Assembly (NCBI GenBank): GCA_947464705.1
Contig: CANHYD010000176.1
Coordinates: 1-5,529, forward strand
Length of the DNA stretch: 5,529 nucleotides
DNA from: Verrucomicrobiota bacterium
GTDB taxonomy: Bacteria; Verrucomicrobiota; Verrucomicrobiia; Limisphaerales; UBA9464
Direction: 5' to 3'
The position numbers and the translations under genes are program-made. The notes beneath the pieces are model-generated. The model searched no databases. It was not told the origin of the DNA and saw only the letters and a list, made by a program, of their open reading frames with translations. Positions 1 through 5,349 of this stretch are shown one piece after another (positions within the stretch are counted from its first letter, which is position 1; every line of letters begins with the position of its first letter).

Positions 1-612
1 ATCGTCGACGCCGTCAGCTCCCTGACCGCCTTGCCCCACCGCTTCGACGACCTCGGCATCGACATCCTCCTGGCCGGCACCCAGAAAGCCTTCGCCCTCC
101 CCCCCGGCCTCGCCGTCTTCGTCGCCTCCCCGGCCGCGCTCGCCAAGGCCGCCACCATCAAGACCCGCGGCTACTACTTCGACCTCCTCGAGTTCGAGAA
201 GAACGCGCTCGAGAACATGACCCCCAGCACCCCGGCCATCTCGCTCATCTACGCGCTGGAGTCCAAACTGGGAGACTTCTTCGCCGAAGGCCTGGAAGCC
301 CGCTACGCCCGGCACACCCAGACCAACCAAATGCTCAAAGATTGGGCCACCCGCCAAGGATTCACCCTCTTCCCAGAAGCCGGGTTCGAATCCAAGACCC
401 TGGTTTGCGTCAACAACGGCGCCAAACCCGGCGGCCGCGTCATCGACGTCGCCACCTTCCAGAAGCGCATCAAAGACCACGGCATCCTCATCGACGGCGG
501 CTACGGCAAGATCAAGGGCACCACCTTCCGCATCTCCAACATGGGCGACGAAACCCCGGAGACCATCGGCTCCCTCATCGCAATCCTCGACACCGCCATC
601 GCCGGACTCTGA
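1..612 (+). CDS. Class V PLP-dependent aminotransferase, C-terminal part (left edge cut)
   Basis: The reading frame is open from base 1 to a TGA at 610-612, giving 203 residues. The true start lies left of the window, so the TTG at 31 is not a real start. The fragment opens with VDAVSS, whose Asp (codon 7-9) is the residue that contacts the PLP pyridine nitrogen in fold-type I enzymes. Then comes AGTQKAFALPPGLA, with the Schiff-base lysine at codon 85-87. TPSTPAISLIYALE and, near the end, FRISNMGDET (Arg codon 529-531, the usual substrate-carboxylate arginine) complete the class V pattern. The family includes serine-glyoxylate, alanine-glyoxylate and some phosphoserine aminotransferases: cytosolic enzymes moving an amino group to a 2-oxo acid. 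The C-terminal half alone does not fix the substrate. The remaining length fits a normal protein of about 360-390 residues. A 120-bp gap with its own promoter-like element follows, so it is probably not co-transcribed with the feo genes. Confidence 0.93.
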   Translation: MVDAVSSLTALPHRFDDLGIDILLAGTQKAFALPPGLAVFVASPAALAKAATIKTRGYYFDLLEFEKNALENMTPSTPAISLIYALESKLGDFFAEGLEARYARHTQTNQMLKDWATRQGFTLFPEAGFESKTLVCVNNGAKPGGRVIDVATFQKRIKDHGILIDGGYGKIKGTTFRISNMGDETPETIGSLIAILDTAIAGL

Positions 613-659
613 CACGCCCAGCCCGAGTCCCGCCTCGCCGGCATGCCAGCGCAACCGCA

Positions 660-710
660 CGACAATCCAGGGCAAGCCTCCGACAACCGCCCTCCTTGCC
701 GCTCTCCGGA
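660..710 (+). repeat. Upstream control element, copy A (before feoA1)
   Basis: This copy matches 1142-1189 in direct orientation: 33 of the first 40 aligned bases are identical, and a 3-base gap then re-aligns both on CTCCGGA. It holds CGACAA at 660-665, a weaker GGGCAA at 670-675 and CGACAA at 681-686, spaced 10 and 11 bp, so all fall on one face of the helix. They precede CCTTGCC (694-700), the likely -35 region. Position, phasing and duplication suggest an activator or repressor binding site controlling the feoA units. The binding protein cannot be named from sequence, and no Fur or DtxR consensus is evident. Confidence 0.6.
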
Positions 711-724
711 GAGCGCGATAATCT
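696..724 (+). promoter_or_regulatory. Candidate promoter of feoA1
   Basis: TTGCCG (696-701) and TAATCT (719-724) are separated by 17 bp and read as TTGNNN-N17-TANNNT. An overlapping GATAAT at 717-722 is a better textbook -10 but gives only a 15-bp spacer. Initiation about 7-9 bases after the -10 would fall at or just before the ATG at 733, giving a leaderless or nearly leaderless transcript, consistent with the absence of a Shine-Dalgarno sequence. The same geometry appears before feoA2, which is the main support. Confidence 0.5.
700..715. promoter_or_regulatory. 16-bp perfect palindrome in the feoA1 promoter spacer
   Basis: CGCTCTCCGGAGAGCG is its own reverse complement across all 16 bases, centred between 707 and 708. 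It occupies most of the spacer between the proposed -35 and -10. A protein dimer bound there would block or remodel RNA polymerase binding, so this is a candidate operator. The corresponding place before feoA2 keeps CTCCGGA and has the 10-bp palindrome GGAAGCTTCC at 1187-1196 instead. Confidence 0.5.
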
Positions 725-732
725 TCAATCCA

Positions 733-1038
733 ATGTCCGAGGCTTGCCCCGTCCCCCATTGCGCTCCCGATCGGTGCGCGACTCCGGCGGTGTGCCCACT
801 CAACCGAGTGCGCGCCGGCACCACCGTCGTGGTCAAGCAACTGACGGCCTCCCCGGACATGAATCGGCGATTGCGGGAGATGGGGTTCGGCGAGGAGCAG
901 CGCGTCAAGGTGCTCAGCCTCGCCAACAACCTGCTGTGTCAGGTCTGCAATTCCCGACTTGGCCTCAGCGATCGCTTGGCGGAGACCATTCTCGTTCAAC
1001 CCCTGAGCCCCTCGGGTCCGGTCCGCTTGGCGGCCTGA
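733..1038 (+). CDS. feoA: FeoA-family protein with cysteine-rich N-terminus
   Basis: A 101-residue protein of the FeoA/SH3-like family, a small cytosolic partner of the FeoB ferrous iron transporter. The FeoA core runs from about residue 22 (PLNRVRAGTTVVVKQL) through RRLREMGFGEEQRVKVL (45-61) to the final strand LAETILVQPL (82-91). Before the core is an extra 22-residue segment with four cysteines (5, 10, 15 and 21; spacing CX4CX4CX5C) and His9. A CX2C (69, 72) sits in the strand where ordinary FeoA has its GDPVEI segment. I chose the ATG at 733 rather than the in-frame ATG at 643. The longer version would translate the conserved upstream element, and 733 fits the promoter spacing shared with feoA2. 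No Shine-Dalgarno is visible. Clustered cysteines suggest metal or Fe-S binding; this is inference. FeoC is absent here, and FeoA1 could fill a comparable sensing role. Confidence 0.88.
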   Translation: MSEACPVPHCAPDRCATPAVCPLNRVRAGTTVVVKQLTASPDMNRRLREMGFGEEQRVKVLSLANNLLCQVCNSRLGLSDRLAETILVQPLSPSGPVRLAA

Positions 1039-1051
1039 TTCCCAAGGTTCC

Positions 1052-1072
1052 GAGCGGCGGGTTCTCCCGCTC
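1052..1072 (+). terminator. Weak hairpin after feoA1, possible terminator
   Basis: Fourteen bases after the feoA1 stop, GAGC (1052-1055) pairs with GCTC (1069-1072) and GGG (1059-1061) with CCC (1066-1068) around a TTCT loop, with a 3-base bulge on the left arm. There is no U-tract, only a pyrimidine-rich stretch, so it is at best a poor intrinsic terminator. It would separate the feoA1 transcript from the feoA2-feoB unit, in line with the second upstream element that follows. Confidence 0.25.
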
Positions 1073-1141
1073 TCGTCCTCGAGCGGCCGTCCCGATCCAA
1101 AGCCTCACCCCCTTCGACGACGATCGGGCACCACAATCCAC

Positions 1142-1189
1142 CGACAATCGGCGACAAGCCCCCGACAACCACCCCCCTTGCCCTCCGGA
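1142..1189 (+). repeat. Upstream control element, copy B (before feoA2)
   Basis: Second copy of the element at 660-710. Here all three repeats are exact: CGACAA at 1142-1147, 1152-1157 and 1163-1168, again 10 and 11 bp apart. CCTTGCC (1176-1182) and CTCCGGA (1183-1189) follow. It is tied to the start of the feoA2-feoB unit as copy A is to feoA1, so one regulator probably controls both. Differences between copies lie mainly between repeats, as expected for selection on binding sites. Confidence 0.62.
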
Positions 1190-1207
1190 AGCTTCCATCC
1201 CTAGGCT
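1178..1207 (+). promoter_or_regulatory. Candidate promoter of feoA2-feoB
   Basis: TTGCCC (1178-1183) and TAGGCT (1202-1207) are 18 bp apart. The first T of the -35 is 40 bases before the ATG at 1218, against 37 for feoA1. The predicted initiation point is about 3 or 4 bases before the ATG, leaving no room for a Shine-Dalgarno. The palindrome GGAAGCTTCC (1187-1196) lies inside the spacer. The match to sigma-70 consensus is weak; the support is conservation between the two copies. Confidence 0.5.
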
Positions 1208-1217
1208 TCCTCCCACG

Positions 1218-1439
1218 ATGCGCCCACTGTCCACATTGATACCCGGCGAACGGGCCGTGGTCGCCCGAATCGACATCCCACCCGAACAGCGCGGCCGCCT
1301 GCTCGAAATGGGCCTGCTTCCTGGCACTTCCGTCGAATTGGTGCGCTTTGCCCCACTCGGGGACCCCGTCGAAATCAAGCTGCGCAACTACCACCTCTCC
1401 CTCCGCAAGCTCGAGGCCGAGAAAATCCAGGTCCACTGA
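1218..1439 (+). CDS. feoA: FeoA, ferrous iron transport protein A
   Basis: A 73-residue protein of typical FeoA length and pattern. It reads PLSTLIPGERAVVARI at residues 3-18, then RLLEMGLLPGTSVELV, APLGDPVEIKLRNYHLSL and a closing strand EKIQVH, a small SH3-like beta-barrel. FeoA acts at the cytosolic face of the membrane with FeoB and is needed for Fe(II) uptake in systems where it has been tested. The ATG at 1218 gives the family-standard N-terminus and sits correctly behind the candidate promoter; the frame stays open far upstream, but that stretch is a shadow. The stop is 4 bases before the feoB ATG, so the two genes are almost certainly one operon with coupled translation. It differs from the neighbouring feoA1 product in lacking cysteines, so the paralogs are probably not redundant. 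Confidence 0.95.
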   Translation: MRPLSTLIPGERAVVARIDIPPEQRGRLLEMGLLPGTSVELVRFAPLGDPVEIKLRNYHLSLRKLEAEKIQVH

Positions 1440-1443
1440 CACG

Positions 1444-3654
1444 ATGAAAACCTTCACCGTCGTCCTGACCGGCAACCCGAACTGCGGCAAGACCACGCTG
1501 TTCAATGCCCTGACCGGCCTTCGCGCCCGCGTCGGCAACTACGCCGGGGTCACGGTGGAGCGAAAAGAAGGAGCCCTCACCGGAGCGGACGCCCGCTTTC
1601 CAGTCACCATCCTCGACCTCCCGGGCACCTATTCACTGAGCCCTCAGTCACCCGACGAACAAATCGCACGGGACATCCTCTTCCAGCGCGTCGCCGATGT
1701 GCCGGCGCCGGATTTGGTCGTGGTGGTGGCCGACGCCTCCAACCTCCAGCGTAATCTCTACTTTGCCACCCAAGTCATCGAATTAGGTCATCCCACCTTA
1801 TTGGCGCTCAACATGGTGGATGTCGCCCGAGAACGGGGTCACGACATCGATACAGACGCTCTATCCAAGGCGCTCGGCGTTCCGGTCATCCCCATGGTGG
1901 CCAGTCAGGGTGAGGGCTTGGAACCCCTTCGCCAGTCGATCCGATCCCAAGCCAGCACCCCGGGTACTCGCCATGTCATTCCCCGCGAGTTCAACGAATT
2001 ACCGGAAGCCTTCGGACGCGAGGCCCAAGCCATCGAGACCGCCCTCGAAGGCCATTTTCCCCATCGCTCTCGCTTGGCCGCCGCCGAGGCTCTGCTCCTC
2101 CTGAGCGACGAGCGGGCCCTGTCCACCGACAAAACCAACACCGACGCAAACGTCTCTGGTGCCCGCTATCCCGAGCCATTGATCGAGCAGGTGTTGTCAG
2201 CCCGTCGGCGTCTGGAAGCAGCCGGAGTCGACTGGCGCAGCGCCGCCATCGAAGCCCGCTATGCGCGCCTCTTCGCCATCGAGCAGCACGTCACCCGCGA
2301 GACCCCACCCCCGGGCGAACTCCTCTCGGACCGCATCGACCGCATGGTAACCCACCGCGTCTGGGGACTGCTCATCTTCGTGGCGGTCATGGCCTTGATG
2401 TTCCAGTCCATCTTCTGGCTGGCGCAGTATCCGATGGACGGCATCGAGGCAGCCGTGGATGCCCTGGCCCAGTGGGTCGGCTCCACCATGCCCCCGGGCG
2501 ACCTCAACGACCTGATCACCCGCGGGGCCATTGCCGGCGTCGGCTCGGTGGTGGTCTTCCTGCCCCAAATCTGCCTGCTCTTCCTCTTCATCGGCCTGCT
2601 GGAAGACACGGGCTATATGTCCCGGGCCGCCTTCCTCATGGACCGGCTCATGAGCCGGGTGGGTTTGCACGGCAAGAGCTTCATCCCCATGCTCTCCTCC
2701 TTCGCCTGCGCCATCCCGGGCATCATGGCCACCCGAACCATCGAGACGCGGCAAGATCGCCTGGCCACGATCTTGGTAGCGCCTCTCATGAGCTGCTCGG
2801 CCCGCCTTCCGGTGTACACGGTGCTCATCGCCGCCTGCATCCCGCAGCGCAACGGCTGGCCCGGGCTCACCTTGCTGATGATGTACTTGCTGGGCATCGC
2901 CGGCGCGCTGGGCATGGCTTGGGTTTTCAAAAAAACCCTCCTTCGCGGCGAACCGCCCATGCTCATCCTCGAACTCCCGCCGTACAAAAAGCCCATGCTG
3001 GGCGCGGTGCTTCGGCAAATGTGGGACCGCTCCAAACTCTTCCTGAGACGGGCCGGCACGGTGATTCTGGGGATCAACATCCTGCTGTGGTTCCTGGCCA
3101 CCTACCCCCGCTCGAGCGAACTCCAGCAACAGTTTGACCAGCGACGCACGCAATGGCAGCAAGCGGCCTCCAACCCGCCCACACCCGCAGAGAGCGAAAG
3201 CCTGACGCGATTGGAACACGATGAAGCCGGTGAAAAACTGCGGCAGTCCTTTGCCGGGCGGCTGGGCCGAGCCATCGAGCCAGTGCTCAAACCGCTGGGC
3301 TTCGATTGGAAGATCGGCATCGGCATCGTCACCTCGTTCGCGGCCCGAGAGGTCTTCGTCAGCACCCTCTCGATCGTGTACAACGCCGGCGGCGGCGATG
3401 ACGACACTTCCAGCCTGGCCAAGGTCATGCAGTCTGAGAGGCGACCGGACGGTCGTGCCGTGTACACCCCCCTGACCGGCATCACGCTAATGGTGTTCTA
3501 CGTCTTTGCCATGCAGTGCGTGAGCACCGTGGCTGTGGTCCGCCGCGAGACCAACTCCTGGAAGTGGCCGATCTTCCAGACCGTGTACATGACCTCGCTG
3601 GCCTGGATCCTCGCCTTCGTGACCTACCAGCTGGGCACGCGCCTGGGCTTCTGA
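1444..3654 (+). CDS. feoB: FeoB, ferrous iron transport GTPase/permease
   Basis: A 736-residue inner-membrane Fe(II) transporter, about the usual FeoB length. The N-terminal G domain has G1 GNPNCGKTT (10-18), switch I around VGNYAGVTVE with Thr37, G3 DLPG (58-61), G4 NMVD (123-126) and a G5-like VASQGEG near 155. A helical GDI-type domain of roughly 100 residues follows. Membrane segments start at VWGLLIFVAVMALMF (about 306). LEDTGYMSRAAF (from 386) precedes the first Gate motif GKSFIPMLSSFACAIPG (410-426, Cys422). The second Gate region is VAPLMSCSARLPVYT (Cys451). A hydrophilic, glutamine-rich segment lies around 554-610, then FAAREVFVSTL (about 632-642) and C-terminal helices ending in LGTRLGF. 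The start is the ATG 4 bases after feoA2, which begins exactly at the G domain; the in-frame ATG at 1348 lies inside feoA2 and is rejected. Every key motif is intact, so the transporter should be functional. Confidence 0.97.
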   Translation: MKTFTVVLTGNPNCGKTTLFNALTGLRARVGNYAGVTVERKEGALTGADARFPVTILDLPGTYSLSPQSPDEQIARDILFQRVADVPAPDLVVVVADASNLQRNLYFATQVIELGHPTLLALNMVDVARERGHDIDTDALSKALGVPVIPMVASQGEGLEPLRQSIRSQASTPGTRHVIPREFNELPEAFGREAQAIETALEGHFPHRSRLAAAEALLLLSDERALSTDKTNTDANVSGARYPEPLIEQVLSARRRLEAAGVDWRSAAIEARYARLFAIEQHVTRETPPPGELLSDRIDRMVTHRVWGLLIFVAVMALMFQSIFWLAQYPMDGIEAAVDALAQWVGSTMPPGDLNDLITRGAIAGVGSVVVFLPQICLLFLFIGLLEDTGYMSRAAFLMDRLMSRVGLHGKSFIPMLSSFACAIPGIMATRTIETRQDRLATILVAPLMSCSARLPVYTVLIAACIPQRNGWPGLTLLMMYLLGIAGALGMAWVFKKTLLRGEPPMLILELPPYKKPMLGAVLRQMWDRSKLFLRRAGTVILGINILLWFLATYPRSSELQQQFDQRRTQWQQAASNPPTPAESESLTRLEHDEAGEKLRQSFAGRLGRAIEPVLKPLGFDWKIGIGIVTSFAAREVFVSTLSIVYNAGGGDDDTSSLAKVMQSERRPDGRAVYTPLTGITLMVFYVFAMQCVSTVAVVRRETNSWKWPIFQTVYMTSLAWILAFVTYQLGTRLGF

Positions 3655-3695
3655 TCCGGCACCGTCACCTGGAACGCCCCGAGCCAAGCCTCACC

Positions 3696-4352
3696 TCATC
3701 GGTTCCACCACCCGAGCAAAGCCTCCAGGGCCCGAGCCCGATGGCTGAGCCGGTTCTTGACGTCGGTGCCCAATTCGGCGAACGGACGATCGAAACCCTG
3801 CGGCACGAAGAGCGGATCATACCCGAAGCCGCCGGCTCCCGAGGGCCGGTCGAGCAGACGACCTTCGCACACTCCGTCAAAGTCCCGCGTGGCCGCCGCC
3901 ATGGCCGAGGGCTCGGTACCGGCCAAAACCGGGGTCAACGCGAGGGCGCAGCGAAAACGGGCCGTCCGTCGTTCCGGAAGGGCCCCAGCCATCAGGCGTA
4001 GCAGCTTGGCGTTGTTCTCCGCATCGGACGAGTTGCCCGGTCGGCCGGTGTCGAGGGCGGCGAAGCGGGCCGAATGAACCCCCGGGGCCCCGTCCAACGC
4101 GTCCACCTCCAGGCCCGAGTCGTCAGCCAGGACCCATTGCACCCCGAGGTTGCAGACCTCCATCGCCAGATAGGTCGCCCACGTGAGGGACTTGATGCGG
4201 GCATTGTCCCGGAAGGTGCTCCCGGTTTCCTCTGGTTCAAGGCGCACCGGGGCGTCGCACTGAGATAGGAAGATTCGTTCCGGCGAACCGAGCACGGCCC
4301 GGATCTCCTCAACCTTGTGGGCATTACCCGTCGCGATGAACACCGTTGTCAT
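3696..4352 (-). CDS. rdgB: RdgB/HAM1 family non-canonical purine NTP pyrophosphatase
   Basis: A 218-residue cytosolic enzyme that hydrolyses dITP, ITP and XTP to the monophosphate plus pyrophosphate, keeping deaminated purines out of DNA and RNA. Family motifs appear in order: FIATGNAHKVEEI (5-17), ETGSTFRDNARIKS (42-55), ADDSGLEVDAL (76-86, general base Asp78), GVHSARFA (91-98), GGFGYDPLF (174-182) and KNRLSHRARAL (199-209). The ATG at 4352 puts TGN at the usual position. The frame extends upstream, but that would add about 78 unrelated residues and overlap the preceding gene. No Shine-Dalgarno precedes it; TATCCT at 4362-4357 lies 4 bases before the ATG and could be a -10 of a leaderless transcript, a weak guess. 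It faces feoB tail to tail across 41 bp (3655-3695), in which no clear terminator hairpin was seen. It follows the SpsF-like gene by 50 bp on the same strand. Confidence 0.95.
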   Translation of the reverse strand: MTTVFIATGNAHKVEEIRAVLGSPERIFLSQCDAPVRLEPEETGSTFRDNARIKSLTWATYLAMEVCNLGVQWVLADDSGLEVDALDGAPGVHSARFAALDTGRPGNSSDAENNAKLLRLMAGALPERRTARFRCALALTPVLAGTEPSAMAAATRDFDGVCEGRLLDRPSGAGGFGYDPLFVPQGFDRPFAELGTDVKNRLSHRARALEALLGWWNR

Positions 4353-4402
4353 GCCGAGGATAAAATCGTGAAGTCGCTCGCAGGTCGCGCCTGAAACGCA
4401 CA

Positions 4403-5182
4403 TCACTTCGAGCCATGATCCTCCAACAACAAACCGTGGGACTCGGCGACCGTCATCACTTCCTGCAGGGAGTACTTCTGCACCAGGCCTAGCAAGCGGG
4501 AGAGCCGTTGATGATCGGCCAAGGTGTCCAATCGGAAGCGCCATCGGGATTGGTCGACGGCTTGAACGAAATCCACCCTCCGACACTGGGGCAATTCACC
4601 CCTCCGGAGGAGCGCCGTGGGGTCCGCGAAATCGGCAAATTTCGAGGTCATGAGATAGGCCTCCATCAACGTGTCCACGCTGGTGATTTCGGCCTCCATT
4701 CCCGCCGGATAAGTCCGCCGAATCCGATTGCCAACATAATTGCTGGGGACCCCGAGCCTGAGGTATTCCATCATCATCCGGACCAGGAGCACCGGTTCGA
4801 TGAGCGGGCTTCCAGAATCCAACAGCATCACACTCTTGAAGGCGTGTTGCTCGGCCGCCTTGCAACAATTGCCCAGGGCATCGTGGCTGTCGCCGACATA
4901 GAACGGGACCCCCAACCGCTCGCAAATGCGAATGATGGAACGATTCTCCTGAAGTTCGGTGGTCACCACCACGCAGTCCAATCGATCGAAGGCCGTGTGC
5001 ACCCGGTCCAACTGGTGCTGGAGGTAGGTCTTGCCCGCCACCTCCATCGCCACCAGTCCGGGATCGGTGCTCGCGCGCATGCACGCCCGGAGGACGACCC
5101 CAACCGGTTCCATCCGGAGGCGACCGAGTCGAGGGCGTAGGGTTTGGCGGAGCAGCGCGTTGAACAATTCAATCACAGACAA
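4403..5182 (-). CDS. SpsF/CMP-KDO-synthetase-like nucleotidyltransferase, degenerate active site
   Basis: A 259-residue protein resembling the cytidylyltransferase family of SpsF, NeuA and KdsB, which activate sugars for surface polysaccharides. The fold pattern is visible: GVVLRACMRASTDPGL (28-43) where the family has QARMGSTRLPGK, GKTYLQHQLDRV (50-61), CVVVTTELQENRSIIRICERLGV (70-92), GDSHDALGNCCKAAEQH (97-113), SPLIEP (125-130), RRTYPAGMEAEI and, near the C-terminus, FRLDTLADHQRL resembling the usual TVDTPEDL. The nucleotide-binding loop has lost its Lys. The Asp usual before CPLID is Gly124, and the EREHVTP-type stretch is missing, so catalysis is doubtful. The start is uncertain: TTG at 5182, GTG at 5176, or ATG at 5113, which gives the family-like N-terminus MEPVGVVLR. 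No Shine-Dalgarno supports any of them. The gene lies upstream of rdgB and is divergent from the XRE gene. The CDS is secure; the biochemical role is not. Confidence 0.8.
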   Translation of the reverse strand: MSVIELFNALLRQTLRPRLGRLRMEPVGVVLRACMRASTDPGLVAMEVAGKTYLQHQLDRVHTAFDRLDCVVVTTELQENRSIIRICERLGVPFYVGDSHDALGNCCKAAEQHAFKSVMLLDSGSPLIEPVLLVRMMMEYLRLGVPSNYVGNRIRRTYPAGMEAEITSVDTLMEAYLMTSKFADFADPTALLRRGELPQCRRVDFVQAVDQSRWRFRLDTLADHQRLSRLLGLVQKYSLQEVMTVAESHGLLLEDHGSK

Positions 5183-5275
5183 TCATTCGATTGGGAAGTT
5201 ATCGGGTTTCAGCCGAGGGCCCCGAGGCACCGCCGGGTAAAACACCAGAAACTTGAGCCGCACAGCTTTTAAGAA

Positions 5276-5296
5276 AAATCCCTGTAACAAGGATTT
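5276..5296. promoter_or_regulatory. 21-bp operator-like palindrome
   Basis: AAATCCCTGT (5276-5285), a central A, and ACAAGGATTT (5287-5296) form an inverted repeat with 9 of 10 arm positions complementary. It lies in the divergent region between the SpsF-like gene and the XRE regulator gene. The high AT content of the arm ends, lack of a loop and absence of a T-tract argue for a dimeric protein site rather than a terminator. The natural candidate binder is the adjacent XRE protein; this is inference. Confidence 0.45.
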
Positions 5297-5322
5297 GTCG
5301 TCAGCCATTACGATATTTGATC

Positions 5323-5344
5323 ATCCAACGGATTAAATCCGGAT
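5323..5344. promoter_or_regulatory. Overlapping ATCC/GGAT dyads, second operator-like site
   Basis: ATCC (5323), GGAT (5330), ATCC (5337) and GGAT (5341) alternate, giving nested dyads. The best is CGGATT-A-AATCCG at 5329-5341, a perfect 13-bp inverted repeat around one base. The AAATCC/GGATT core is the same as in the 5276-5296 palindrome, with the centres (5286 and 5335) 49 bp apart. Two related sites suit cooperative binding or looping by one regulator. Confidence 0.42.
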
Positions 5345-5349
5345 AAGCA

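Noticed and set aside
643..732. N-terminal extension of feoA1 from the ATG at 643
   Set aside because: It would translate the duplicated control element and promoter, has no FeoA similarity, and the ATG at 733 keeps the spacing seen at feoA2.
1091..1128. 7-bp inverted repeat CCCGATC / GATCGGG
   Set aside because: Short arms with a 24-base loop in GC-rich DNA are expected by chance, and there is no counterpart upstream of feoA1.
342..1439. A 365-codon plus-strand frame spanning the aminotransferase end, feoA1 and feoA2
   Set aside because: Only the last 73 codons (from 1218) look like a protein, namely FeoA2. The rest is Arg/Pro/His-rich low-complexity translation typical of the wrong frame in GC-rich DNA.
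1348..1443. N-terminal extension of FeoB
   Set aside because: It lies wholly within feoA2 in another frame and adds Ser/Thr/Lys-rich sequence before the normal FeoB N-terminus.
2197..3219. A 340-codon minus-strand frame opposite feoB
   Set aside because: Its product is rich in Gly, His, Glu and Gln with no domain or hydrophobic core pattern. It mirrors the codon structure of feoB, so it is an antisense shadow.
3655..3695. Bidirectional terminator between the convergent feoB and rdgB genes
   Set aside because: The 41-bp gap shows no stable stem and no T-run on either strand, so none is called.
4353..4586. Upstream extension of rdgB to 4586
   Set aside because: It overlaps the SpsF-like coding region in another frame and adds about 78 residues absent from the RdgB family.
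4508..5140. A 210-codon plus-strand frame opposite the SpsF-like gene
   Set aside because: It is antisense to a better-supported gene and has His/Arg/Pro-rich composition without recognisable motifs.
5206..5226. CCGAGGGCCCCGAGG near-palindrome before the SpsF-like gene
   Set aside because: The symmetry is imperfect and could equally be read as a short direct repeat of CCGAGG. It is too GC-biased to distinguish from chance.
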